Source: CAWKAV01 sp963847735
Lineage (GTDB): Bacteria > Desulfobacterota > Desulfuromonadia > Desulfuromonadales > BM103
Reading direction: 5' to 3'
Assembly: GCA_963847735.1 (NCBI GenBank)
Contig: CAWKAV010000002.1
Coordinates: 1 to 64,000, forward strand
Length of the DNA: 64,000 nucleotides
Part shown: positions 53,124 through 63,207 of the stretch, piece by piece
How the letters are laid out: the number at the start of each line of letters is the position of its first letter
How positions within the stretch are numbered: the stretch's first letter is position 1
Notes under the pieces: model-generated
The model's database searches: none
What the model was told of the DNA's origin: nothing
The model's input: only the letters and a program-made list of their open reading frames with translations
Program-made: the position numbers and the translations under genes

Positions 53124-53883
53124 ATGTCTGAGAAGCAAAATACTATTGTTGCGTTGATCCCGGCGCGTTCCGGCTCCAAACGCGTGCCGGACAAGAATAT
53201 CCGCCTTCTGGCAGGGCACCCGCTGATTGCTTACAGCATCGCGGCAGCTCTGCAGAGTAAGATATTCAAGACGGTTATCGTATCGACGGACTCGGAACGC
53301 TATGCCGACATTGCCAGACATTACGGTGCCGAAGTGCCTTTTTTGCGCCCGGCGACCATTGCCGGCGACATCTCTCCGGATATTGAATGGGTTGAGTATA
53401 CGCTCAACCAGCTGCGCAACAATGGACAGGATTATGATTGCTTCAGCATTCTGCGACCGACCAGTCCGTTTCGACTGCCGGATACCATCCGGCGGGCATG
53501 GCAGGAATTTCTGGCACAGGAAGGGGTTGATTCACTGCGGGCGGTGGAAAAATGCCAGCAGCACCCGGCAAGATGTGGATCGTACGCGGCAACCGCATGA
53601 TGCCGCTTTTGCCAATGGGGCCTGCCGAACAGCCCTGGCACAGCAGCCAATACCCGTCGCTGCCCGAAGTATATGTGCAAAACGCCAGCCTGGAGATTGC
53701 CAGAACACGTGTTGTTTTTGAAGAAAAAACAATTGCCGGAAATGTGCTGATGCCTTTTTTTACAAAAGAATTTTGAAGGATTTGATGTCAACAGTAATTA
53801 CGATTGGGATCTCGCCGAGCATCTTGTCAAAACAGATCAGGCGAAATTACCTGCCATCCCCCAATCCCCCTATACAGATTTAG
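53124..53883 (+). pseudogene. CMP-nonulosonate cytidylyltransferase (NeuA-like), small indels
   Basis: MSEKQNTIVALIPARSGSKRVPDKNIRLLAGHPLIAYSIAAAL carries the ARxGSKRxPxKN nucleotide-binding loop of CMP-sialate/Kdo synthetases. TVIVSTDSERYADIARHYGAEVPFLRPA and FSILRPTSPFR follow, then after a one-base loss near 53568 HPGKMWIVRGNRMMPLL, and after an insertion near 53776 FDVNSNYDWDLAEHL with the metal-binding Asp pair. A TAG at 53881 is the probable stop if one further T is extra. It activates the ulosonic acid as CMP-sugar. Confidence 0.85.
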
Positions 53884-53897
53884 GAGTGATCAAAATT

Positions 53898-55834
53898 ATG
53901 TTGGAAATCGAACTGATAACCGAAGATGAATTTCAGCGGGTGCGGAAAGCGAATATCGATAAGTATAGCCCGGCTGGCGTTGCTCTCCGACATGTGCAGT
54001 GCCAATGCGCTGGCCACGGTGAAACGTGCCGGATCCGGGCATCTGGGATCGAGCTTCAGCTCTCTGGATATCGTCACCTATCTATACCATCATGAAATGA
54101 ACATTGCCGAACTGGGTGTCGATCATCCTGATCGTGATATTTACTTTTCATCAAAAGGTCATGATGCGCCCGGGCACTATGCCGTTCTGCATTCTCTGGG
54201 GCTGCTTTCCGAAGAGCGGTTCCAGCATTTGACGACGGCTTAACGGCACCCACGGCCACCCGGATGTCAGCATCCCCGGAATGGAAGCCAATACAGGATC
54301 ACTGGGAATGGGTATTTCAAAGGCCAAAGGCATGGCCCTGGCGAAAAAAATGCGCGGCGCCAAAGGCCGGGTGATGGTGATGACCGGCGATGGCGAGCTC
54401 CAGGAAGGTCAAATCTGGGAATCATTGCAGACCGCTGCTTATCAAAAGGTCAACAACCTCATCGCCATTGTCGATTTTAATAAAATTCAGACCGATAAAT
54501 CCGTCAAAGAAATTATCGATTTAGGCGATCTGGCCAGAAAATTCGAAGTGTTCGGCTGGCATGTGGAAAGCTGTAACGGTCATGATTTTGCAGAACTGGA
54601 GAACGCCTTCACCCGGCTCAAGCAGGTTGAGGACCGGCCCAAAGTCTTGATTGCCGACACCATCAAGGGCAAAGGTGTCTCTTTTATGGAAGGGCCCCAG
54701 GCCGTGCAGGACGGCAACGGACTGTATCCCTGGCATTCCGGGGCCCCGGATAACGACTCATTTGAAGCCGGGTATGCTGAAATTGTTAATCGCATCAATG
54801 CCCGGCTTGAAAAACTGAACCTGGAGCCGTTAAAAACACGGGTCATGGCCACCCTGGAAAGAAATAAAGTCACACTGAAAGGTACCGCTGAGAAGGTTGT
54901 CACCGCCTATGGTGAGGCTCTGTTGAAAATTGGCGCGCAAAGAAAAGACATCGTCGTCCTGGATGCCGACCTGTCGGCCGACTGCGGTTTGCGGCCTTTT
55001 GAAAAGGCCTTTCCTGAAAGATTTATAGAAAACGGCATCGCCGAACAGGACATGGTCTCCACCGCCGGCGGGCTCGCCTTGCACGGCTTTCTTGCCGATT
55101 GTCAATTCGTTCGGGGTGTTTCTGGCCTCCCGTGCCAATGAACAGATTTACTGTAATGCCACCGAGAAAACCAAAATCATCTATGTTTGTCACTATGCGG
55201 GGCTCATCCCGGCCGGTCCGGGAAAATCCCATCAAAGCCTGCGCGACATCTCTCTGTTCGGTGCGCTGCCCAACTGCACGATCATCGAGCCGTGCAATGG
55301 CTGTTGAAACCGAACAGGCCCTCCAATGGTGTGTGGATCAGGCAGAGCAAAACTGCATGATTCGTCTGGTAATTTCTCCATCGCCCCGCACCATCGTGCT
55401 GCCGGATGATTATCGTTTTACTTTCGGTCGGGGCTCCGTCATCAACGACGGCAAGGATGCGATCCTGTTTGCTTACGGCCCGGTGATGATGAATGAAGCG
55501 CTGACAGGCCGCAGAAATACTGAAAGAACAGGGTGTTTCCCTGAAGGTCGTCAACTTGCCATGGCTCAATGAAGTTGATCTCGGCTGGTTGGCAGGACAT
55601 CTGCGCGGACAGCGAAATACATCTTTGCCCTGGACAATCATTCCGGGTACGGAGGCATTGGTGATCTCCTGTTGAATGCGCTGATGTCATCACCGGAATT
55701 AAGCTCCCGACTCCTGACAAAATTCGCAATCGATGAGTATCCGGCCTGCGGCACCCCCGAGGAAGCGCTGGCGTACCATAAATTGGACGGCCGCAGCCTG
55801 GCAGAGCGCATTGCCGGCGTAATCAGCAAGCTAG
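53898..55834 (+). pseudogene. Transketolase, multiple small indels
   Basis: The reading MLEIELITEDEFQRVRKANIDKYS continues across frames with SANALATVKRAGSGHLGSSFSSLDIVTYLYHHEM (His for substrate), LNGTHGHPD, ANTGSLGMGISKAKGMA, MTGDGELQEGQIWESLQTAAYQKVNNLIAIVDFNKIQTD (thiamine diphosphate motif GDG-x-N), DADLSADCGLRPFEKAFPERFIENGIAEQDMVSTAGGLAL (catalytic Glu) and a C-terminal domain ending LDGRSLAERIAGVISK. Total is about 640 residues, both transketolase halves in one gene. Six indels break it. A TAG at 55832-55834 is the likely stop. A transketolase inside a NeuB cluster is uncommon and suggests it builds the sugar acceptor. Confidence 0.85.
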
Positions 55835-55866
55835 TAAAAGTCGATTTGCGGAGGACAAGCAAAACC

Positions 55867-57263
55867 ATGTCAACAGAAAAGCGACTGCTTTTAATTCCTG
55901 TGGAAAACCAGGTTCGGGAGCTCGATCCCAAGCTGTTGCTGGCCTGCATTGCGGCACAGCGCGGGTTCTCGTCGGTCATCGGATCACGACGTGAATTGGA
56001 GTTTCGCATCGATTCGTATCCAAAGAGTATCTATCTCTCTAAAAGTATGACGAAACGCAGTCTGATATTTTTCCGCCTGGCCAAAAAATTCGATCATGAA
56101 ATCGTCACCTGGGATGAAGAGGCCCTGGTGCATTTGCCGCCGGAAACCTATTTTTCCCGCCGGCTGCATCCTGATGCGATCCGGCAGGTATCACACCTGT
56201 TTGCCTGGGGCCAGGATAATGTCGAACTGTGGCGCCAGTACCCCCATTTGCCGGATAATTTACCGATCCATGGTGTCGGCAATCCCCGCATCGACATGCT
56301 GCGTCCTGAAATGCAATCGTTTTACGAAGATGAAGTGCAGGCGCTGCGCGACACCTATGGCGACTTCGTGCTGATTAATACCAATTTTAATCACGTCAAT
56401 GCCTTTGGCCCGGACATGAATTTGTTCCAACCGGTTAAAACTCCCGGCGAAACCGCCAAATTCGGCAGAGCCGCCAAGGGTATGAGCCGGGAGTACGCCG
56501 AAGGTCTATGGAACCACAAACAGGCTGTATTCAAGGATTTTCAACAGCTGATCCCAAAACTTGACCAGGCCTTCCCAGAGCTGAACATAGTGATTCGGCC
56601 CCATCCGACGGAACGGCACGATGTTTACAACGAAATTGCCGCCCGATGCTCACGGGTGCATGTGACCAACCAGGGCAATGTCGTGCCGTGGATACTGGCC
56701 ACCAAGGCAGTCCTGCACAACGGCTGCACCACGGGCATTGAAGCCTTTGTCATGGGCGTGCCGGCCATCAGTTACCGGGCATCGATCAACGAACAAATTG
56801 ACAACGGATTTTACCGCTTACCCAATGCGGTCAGCCATCAGTGTTTTACTTTCGAGCAACTGCAGGATGTGCTGAAGCAAATTTTAGCCGGCAAGCTGGT
56901 GACGACCGATGGCGATGAGCGTCAGGCACTGGTAGAACATTACCTGGCGTCCCTGTCAGGTCCGTTGTCCTGTGCGCGGATGGTCGACGTTCTCGAATCT
57001 CTGCCACGTGACGATCAAAGACTCTTCCGGGCCTTCTCAGGTGGAACGTCTCCAGCGCAGGATGATTGCCGAGGGATATCATCTGTACAAGCGGATAAAG
57101 CCAAAATTGCCCGGATCCCACAACCGGCCGACGTTCCAGCGCCACCGCTATCCGCCTATACCCATAGATACGATAAAATTGAAAATCGAACGCATACAGC
57201 AAATTCTCAAAGATAATACCCAGCTAAAAGTCACGCAGCTCAGCGATGTGCTCTTCCAGATAA
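55867..57263 (+). pseudogene. Surface carbohydrate biosynthesis protein, copy 1, frameshift near the C-terminus
   Basis: From MSTEKRLLLIPVENQVRELDPKLLLACIAAQRGFSSVIGS, the product has the conserved phrases PKSIYLSKSMT, VTWDEEALVHLPPETYFSRRL, HLFAWGQDNVELWRQYP, VGNPRIDMLRPE, VLINTNFNHVNAF, IRPHPTERHDVY and HNGCTTGIEAFVMGVPAISYRA. The last resembles donor-site motifs of GT-B glycosyltransferases used in capsule synthesis. GGAGG at 55849 supports ATG 55867, though the frame is open upstream into the transketolase end. A +1 shift near 57035 moves the last 75 residues (RRMIAEGYHLYKRIKPKLPGSH...) to another frame, ending near 57263. Confidence 0.8.
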
Positions 57264-57355
57264 GCGCTAGTAAAGGGACTACCGGCTGCGGCTCGATGCC
57301 GGATCATGGCCAAAGACTGTCGGAACAAGGAATCCGAAATATAAGGAGACTTCTC

Positions 57356-58779
57356 GTGAAGATAAAAGACCAAAAAGCATGCCTGATCATACCGGTTGAA
57401 AACCAGGTGCGGGAGCTTGACCCCAAATTGCTGCTGGCCTGCATCGCAGTGAAGCGCGGGTTTTCGGTTATTATCGGTTCTCACCGCGAGATCGATTTCC
57501 GGATTACCTCTTTTCCGAGAAGCCTGTATCTCAACAAAAGCATGACGGAACGCAACCTCAAAATGTTTCGCATCATGCAGAAAATGGGGCACGAAATACT
57601 GACATGGGATGAAGAGGCGCTGGTTCATCTGCCGGCAGAAACCTATTATTCCCGCCGGCTGTCACCGACCGCAATTCGCTATAACTCGCACCTGTTTGCC
57701 TGGGGCGAAGACAATGCCGAATTATGGCGCCAGTACCCGATCTCCCGGAAGACATGCCGATTCATGTCACCGGCAATCCCCGCAGCGATATGCTGCGACC
57801 TGAGTTGCGGTCCTTCTACGAACCGGAAGCAGAAGAAATACGAAAAACCTATGGAAGGTTCATCCTGGTCAATACGAATTTCAACCATGTGAATGCCTTT
57901 TTCCCGGCCCAGAATCTATTTCGGCCGCCAGACAATGCGGGTGAAGAGCCTCAATTCGGCAAGGCGGCGGTGGGCATGAGCCGCGAGTTTGCTGAAGGGT
58001 TGCGGGATCACAAAGAGGCTATTTTTGATGCCTTCAAAGAGTTGATCCCGATCCTTGATCAGGCTTATCCGGATCATACAATCATCGTCCGGCCGCACCC
58101 GACGGAAAATCAGCAGGTTTACATGGACATCGCCAAAGACTGCCAACGGGTTAAGGTCACCAACGAAGGCAACGTGGTCCCCTGGCTGATGGCGACCGAC
58201 GTCGTTATCCACAACGGCTGCACCACAGGGGTCGAAGCCTATATGATGGACGTTCCGGCAATATCCTACCGTGCCCGGATCGATGAAAAATACGATCTGG
58301 GATTTTACCGGCTGCCAAATTTGATCAGTCATGAGTGTTTCGATATTGATCAGTTGCAGGAAACTCTGACAAAAATATTCAAGGGAGAACTCGGCGCCGC
58401 CGATGGCGATGAACGCCAGGCGCTGGTCAATCATTATCTGGCGGCTCAAGACGGCCCACTGGCATGTGAACGTATTGTTGATGTTCTGGAACAAAAGATG
58501 AAACGTCATCCGGTTCTGCCGAAACCGCCATTGAGCGATCGTATTTCAGGCAGAGTTTTTGCCAACTATCGTCGTATTTACAAAAATATCAAAAAGTATA
58601 TTCCGGGCACACATGCCCCGCCGGATTTTCATCGTCATCGTTATCCAGGCATTTCGCTTCAAGAACTGATAAACCGAATAGATAAAATTCAACAGGCGCT
58701 CGGCGACACCAGCAGAGATAAAAGCAGAACAAATATCCGATCAGATTTTTTTGATCCAACCATAGGAGATATTGAATGA
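57356..58779 (+). pseudogene. Surface carbohydrate biosynthesis protein, copy 2, one frameshift
   Basis: Paralogue of the preceding gene: VKIKDQKACLIIPVENQVRELDPKLLLACIAVKRGFSVIIGSHREIDF, LTWDEEALVHLPAETYYSRRL, HLFAWGEDNAELWRQYP, then after one missing C near 57740, DLPEDMPIHVTGNPRSDMLRPELRSFYE, LVNTNFNHVNAF, VRPHPTENQQVY and HNGCTTGVEAYMMDVPAISYRARIDEKYDLGFYRLPN. The start is GTG 57356 with AAGGAGAC upstream. Length about 474 residues. It is close to copy 1, less so to copy 3. The stop overlaps the next gene's start (ATGA), so it is coupled to the sulfotransferase. Confidence 0.8.
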
Positions 58780-59639
58780 AAGTTTTGATATTGGGAACAG
58801 GAAAAACCGGCACCACGGTCATGGTGTATAAGGTGTCCGGCGGACTTACCAAACTGCCATGCGTTCTCCGGGGGAGCATCCGGGGAAACATGTCGGTGAT
58901 TATGAAAATGCAGTCTACAAGCATACCTATGAAGAACGCAAAGGTAAAAGCTTTGAGGTCTTCAAGGAGCACTTGAATAAGGAGCATTATGATCGCAAAA
59001 TCTGGATGGCCCGCGACCCCCGCGATGCGGCGGTCAGCCGTATGTTGTACCGCTGGCACCGGGGGCATGAAGGATGCAAAAAACAATTCGAGACCCATCT
59101 GGAGCTGGTTCTAAAAAAAGAAAAAGATCCTGCATCCGTTCCATTTTACGAAATCTGCCGTTACACAGGACATGATGACAGCCCCCGGAGTGTTGAAGCG
59201 GTCATCGAGGAAGAAAGGCGTCGCTACCAGCAAATGGTTCGAATTTGTAAAGGGCCTGGGAAGTGACTGGTTCCTGTTTAAGTTTGAAGATATGGTGGCG
59301 AAAAAATTTGATGCGCTCAATGACTATCTCGGATTCGAGGTCCAGGCCGATGCCAATGTCCCCAGTGCTTCAGGGAAGGCCAAAGTAATCCGGAAAAAAG
59401 GGACCGGTGACTGGCGTCACTGGTTCACTGAAGAAGATATGGAACTTTTTAAACCGGCCTTTTTGCCTTACATGGAACTGATCGGCTATGACTGCGATGA
59501 CTGGCAGCCCGATCCCAATCCGGTAATTGAACCCGAGTTCTCTTCGGTTTACATGCAGAATCTGCCTCGGAAGGCTACAAAAAACAAGATTTTGCGATAT
59601 GTCGATTCTGCTATGCAGAAACTTGTAAAACGGGACTGA
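58776..59639 (+). pseudogene. Sulfotransferase, copy 1, two small indels
   Basis: MKVLILGTGKTGTTVMVYKVS has the P-loop-like 5'-phosphosulfate loop (GTGKTGTT). After one missing G near 58872 the frame gives HPGKHVGDYENAVYKHTYEERKGKSFEVFKEHL and IWMARDPRDAAVSRMLYRW (3'-phosphate motif RDPRDxxxSR). After one extra G near 59240 comes FEFVKGLGSDWFLFKFEDMVAKKFDALNDYLGFEV. It would move sulfate from PAPS to a sugar hydroxyl. Full length about 288 residues, matching the intact copy at 62310. Coupled to the upstream surface carbohydrate gene by a four-base overlap. Confidence 0.8.
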
Positions 59640-59675
59640 ATCATCTCTGAAAAGGGATTTTAGGGGGGAGTCTCT

Positions 59676-60722
59676 ATGGCTAACAATCTAACAATAGGTG
59701 ATCAAATCGTTGGGCCGGGCAAGCCATGCTTAATTATAGCGGAAGTCGGTCAGGCGCACGACGGCAGTCTGGGTACGGCCCATGCATTCATTGACGCCAT
59801 AGCCGCAACCGGTGCTGATGCCGTTAAATTCCAGACCCATATCGCGGCGGCCGAAAGCACGCCAAACGAGCCCTGGCGCGTCAAATTCAGCCCACAGGAT
59901 GCCACGCGTTTTGACTACTGGAAGCGTATGGAGTTTACCGAAGAGCAGTGGAAAGGCCTCAAGCAACATGCCGATAAATGTGGGCTGATTTTCCTCAGTT
60001 CACCCTTTTCTTTCGAGGCGGTGGACCTGTTAACACGAGTGGGGGTGGCCGCTTGGAAGGTCCCTTCAGGGGAGACGGGCAATATACCGATGCTTGAACA
60101 GATGACGGCAACCGGTTTACCGGTGATTTTATCCACAGGCATGAGTCCTGTGAATGAAATAGATGCAGCCATCAAATACATCCTGTCCCGGGGCGCACAG
60201 CCGGTCGTTCTACAGTGCACCACGGATTATCCATGCTTGCCGGAAAAAGTTGGCCTTAATATCATAGCTGAATTTCGAGAACGTTATGGCTGTCCAGTTG
60301 GCCTGTCGGACCACTCGGGGACAATATATCCTGGCCTGGCTGCGGCAACCTTGGGAATACAGATGCTGGAGGTGCATATTACCTTAAGCCGCGAGATGTT
60401 TGGTCCAGACGTGCCGGCCTCGATCACCACCGATGAGTTAAGGAGACTGGTGGAGGGTGTCCGCTTTATTGAAAAAATGACTGCACATCCGGTCAACAAG
60501 GAAGACATGGCCAGGGATTTAAAGCCGTTGCGGGATATGTTCACTAAAAGTGTCGTGGCTCAAAAAAATCTCAAAGCGGGTTCAATCTTGAAAAAAGAGG
60601 ACCTGACACTCAAAAAACCCGGGACCGGATTGCCCGCTGCCCGACTGCCGGAGCTTGTTGGTCGGCAATTAAAACGTGCTGTGGCGGCCGACGCCATGAT
60701 CTTCGAAGAAGATTTGAATTGA
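59676..60722 (+). CDS. neuB: NeuB-type nonulosonate synthase, second copy
   Basis: The intact 348-residue protein MANNLTIGDQIVGPGKPCLIIAEVGQAHDGSLGTAHAFIDAIAATGADAVKFQTH is the NeuB barrel with VPSGETGNIPMLEQM, LQCTTDYPCLPEKVGLN, VGLSDHSGTIYPGLAAATLG (GLSDHT-like signature) and LEVHITLSREMFGPDVPAS, then a SAF domain (VAQKNLKAGSILKKEDLTLKKPGTGLP). It condenses PEP with a ManNAc-type sugar. With NeuC at 63208 it could form sialic acid or a derivative. AGGGGGGAGTCTCT precedes the ATG. It is clearly different from the NeuB at 49353. Confidence 0.92.
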   Translation: MANNLTIGDQIVGPGKPCLIIAEVGQAHDGSLGTAHAFIDAIAATGADAVKFQTHIAAAESTPNEPWRVKFSPQDATRFDYWKRMEFTEEQWKGLKQHADKCGLIFLSSPFSFEAVDLLTRVGVAAWKVPSGETGNIPMLEQMTATGLPVILSTGMSPVNEIDAAIKYILSRGAQPVVLQCTTDYPCLPEKVGLNIIAEFRERYGCPVGLSDHSGTIYPGLAAATLGIQMLEVHITLSREMFGPDVPASITTDELRRLVEGVRFIEKMTAHPVNKEDMARDLKPLRDMFTKSVVAQKNLKAGSILKKEDLTLKKPGTGLPAARLPELVGRQLKRAVAADAMIFEEDLN

Positions 60723-60791
60723 ATAATGACGCTTGGCATCGGTTTGTCCGACGCTTTTTGAATAGGCAATGACGAGAGAATATTTAAATAT

Positions 60792-62213
60792 ATGAAAACG
60801 GCCCAATCAACACTTCTAATACCAGTAGAGCTCCAAGTTCGCGAACTTGAACCCAAGCTGTTGCTTGCTTGCGCCGCGGCAATGCGGGGGATTCCCTCTA
60901 TGATAGGCCCCCGCCAGGAGATGCACTTTTATCTGCATGCGTTTCCCAAAAGCATATACCTATCCAAAAGCAGCACAAGCGCCAGTGTAAACGTCTTTCA
61001 AGCCCTGAAAAAAATGGGGGCCAAAATTGTTGTCTGGGATGAAGAAGCGCTGGTCGCTATGTCGCCAAAACTCTATTACCAACACCGTTTGTCGCCGATA
61101 TCGATAAGCTATGTTTCACATTTGTTTGCCTGGGGAGAAAAGAACGCGGAATTGTGGCGACAGTATCCCAATTTGCCCAAGGACATGCCGATCTCCATCA
61201 CAGGAAATCCGCGTGGTGACCTGCTGCGACCCGAATTACGGGGTTATTACGAAAACGATGTCAGAGCCCTGCGCTCAAAATATGGCAATTTCATCCTGAT
61301 TAACTGTAATTTTGCTCTGGTAAACGCTTACCATGCGGACATGAACTTGCTAATGCCCAGCCCGGTTCCCGGCGAAGGGCTGGTTTTGACACGACGTCCA
61401 AAGAGCATGGGACTAGACTATGAATACACTAAAGGTTTCTCAGATTACAAAAAAGAAATTATGGATAGTTTTATAGAACTCGTACCAGCTCTGGCTCGGG
61501 CTTTTCCGGATCATGCGATTGTACTCCGACCACATCCGGCCGAAAACCAGGAAATTTATCAGCGGATTGGCGAAACCAGTGAACGGGTGCACGTTATTAA
61601 CAAAGGTAACGTTGTCCCCTGGCTATTGGCAGCCCAGGCCGTGATTCATAACGGCTGCTCCACCGGAGTAGAGGCATACGCACTCAATAAACCGGCTGTG
61701 TCATATAGAAGGAGCGTTCAGGAGCAATACGACAAAGACTTTATGCAGCTGCCGAATGATCTCAGTCACGAGTGCTTCAGTCTTGAGGAGCTTATAGACA
61801 CCCTGCAGAAAATTCTTAACAATCAGCTGGGCGTGGCCCCTGGTGATGACCGTAAAGCATTGATGGAACGAAATCTAGCGGCCCAGAGTGGCCCGCTGGC
61901 CTGCGAGCGTATTCTTGATGTACTCGAACAAATAATCCAGGATATGTCCCTGGAACCTGATCCCACCATGCTCGATAAACTTAAGATCCGGTTATGGGTT
62001 AATAAGCGACGGAAGAAAAAACGCTCGAGAGGATATCAGCCCCTCATGTCCCATAACAGAGAGGATTTTTTAAAACATCGCTATCCGGCTATCTCTCTGG
62101 AAGAAATATGTCAACTCACGGCCCGATTCCAGCAGTTGTTGGGCCATGATGAAAAGTTAAGAGTGGAGCAATTTGCTGATAAGTTTTTTCGGATAAGCAG
62201 GCAACACCATTGA
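60792..62213 (+). CDS. Surface carbohydrate biosynthesis protein, copy 3 (intact)
   Basis: The 473-residue intact member MKTAQSTLLIPVELQVRELEPKLLLACAAAMRGIPSMIGPRQE shows the full family: PKSIYLSKSSTSASV, VVWDEEALVAMSPKLYYQHRL, HLFAWGEKNAELWRQYPNLP, ITGNPRGDLLRPELRGYYE, LRPHPAENQEIYQRIGE, VVPWLLAAQAVIHNGCSTGVEAYALNKPAVSYRRSV and a basic C-terminal tail (KRRKKKRSRGY). No signal peptide or membrane helix, so it would act in the cytosol or on the inner face of the membrane. Probably a GT-B-like glycosyltransferase for the nonulosonate polymer; the acceptor is unknown. Confidence 0.85.
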   Translation: MKTAQSTLLIPVELQVRELEPKLLLACAAAMRGIPSMIGPRQEMHFYLHAFPKSIYLSKSSTSASVNVFQALKKMGAKIVVWDEEALVAMSPKLYYQHRLSPISISYVSHLFAWGEKNAELWRQYPNLPKDMPISITGNPRGDLLRPELRGYYENDVRALRSKYGNFILINCNFALVNAYHADMNLLMPSPVPGEGLVLTRRPKSMGLDYEYTKGFSDYKKEIMDSFIELVPALARAFPDHAIVLRPHPAENQEIYQRIGETSERVHVINKGNVVPWLLAAQAVIHNGCSTGVEAYALNKPAVSYRRSVQEQYDKDFMQLPNDLSHECFSLEELIDTLQKILNNQLGVAPGDDRKALMERNLAAQSGPLACERILDVLEQIIQDMSLEPDPTMLDKLKIRLWVNKRRKKKRSRGYQPLMSHNREDFLKHRYPAISLEEICQLTARFQQLLGHDEKLRVEQFADKFFRISRQHH

Positions 62214-62309
62214 CCCAGTTGCTATGCTTTAACAATTAATATTTTTTCAGGACAATGTGGTGAACCGGTGTTTCTCCTGGTTTACCTCCTAAAAAGTTGG
62301 AGGAGAAGA

Positions 62310-63167
62310 ATGAAAATTCTAATATTGGGAACCGGCAAATCAGGGACAACGGCACTTGTTTATAAACTGGCCGCCGGTTTACCGAACTGCAAGGCGTTTT
62401 CCGGTGGCCGGCCCGGGAAATACATCGAGGATTATGAAAATGCCGTTTACAAACATACCTATGAAGAAAGCAAAGGCAAGAACTTCGAACTCTTTCGGGA
62501 GCATCTAAAAAATGAGCATTATGACCGCAAGGTATGGATTGCACGCGACCCCAGGGATGTAGCTGTCAGCCGCATGCTCTACCGCTGGCAAAAAGGGATT
62601 GAAGACAACAAAGAGCAATATCAGGCCCATCTGCAGTTGATTCTGGATAAGGAAAAGAACCCCGGCACCGTCTCCTTTGCCGAGATATGCCGTTATACCG
62701 GCTATAACAAGTGGCCCCGTCCTGTGGAAGAGGTCATCGAAGAAGAGGGCGCCCGCTACCAGCAGATGAGCGACTTTGTAATCAGTCTGGACAATGATTG
62801 GTTTTTGTTTACTTATGAGGACATGATCGACAAAAACTACCAGGCCCTTGACACCTATCTTGGCTTCAAGGTTCGCGACGAAGCAGAAGTTCCGGCCTCA
62901 ACAGGAAAAGCCAAAGTCGTTCGAAAAAAGGCGACCGGAGACTGGCGGCACTGGTTTACCCAGGGAGATATCGAGCTATACAAACCAGCCTATTCGTCTT
63001 ACATGGAAACAATCGGTTATGATGGCGATGACTGGTCGTTGAATGCCAACCCTGTTATCGAGCCCGAGTTTTCATCGCTGTACATGCGACAGTTGGCCCA
63101 GGGGAAGAAAAAAAACTTAACTTTGAAGGACCGGCTCTTCAAGTATCTTTCCACGAAACAATCCTAA
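62310..63167 (+). CDS. Sulfotransferase, copy 2 (intact)
   Basis: The 285-residue protein MKILILGTGKSGTTALVYKLAAGLPNCKAFSGGRPGKYIEDYENAVYKHTYEESKGK has the PAPS loop GTGKSGTT and VWIARDPRDVAVSRMLYRW for the 3'-phosphate. RYQQMSDFVISLDNDWFLFTYEDMID and TGDWRHWFTQGDIELYKP follow, as in carbohydrate sulfotransferases. AGGAGAAGA selects ATG 62310 over 62268. It pairs with copy 3 of the surface carbohydrate protein just as the first sulfotransferase pairs with copy 2, indicating duplication of a two-gene module. Confidence 0.88.
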   Translation: MKILILGTGKSGTTALVYKLAAGLPNCKAFSGGRPGKYIEDYENAVYKHTYEESKGKNFELFREHLKNEHYDRKVWIARDPRDVAVSRMLYRWQKGIEDNKEQYQAHLQLILDKEKNPGTVSFAEICRYTGYNKWPRPVEEVIEEEGARYQQMSDFVISLDNDWFLFTYEDMIDKNYQALDTYLGFKVRDEAEVPASTGKAKVVRKKATGDWRHWFTQGDIELYKPAYSSYMETIGYDGDDWSLNANPVIEPEFSSLYMRQLAQGKKKNLTLKDRLFKYLSTKQS

Positions 63168-63207
63168 ATAAAAGCAATCAGAGGGCCGATAAGGTGGGAG
63201 TGATTCA

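Noticed and set aside
46843..59240. Programmed +1 frameshifting as a shared mechanism
   Set aside because: The extra bases have no common slippery context and occur several times per gene; consensus error fits better.
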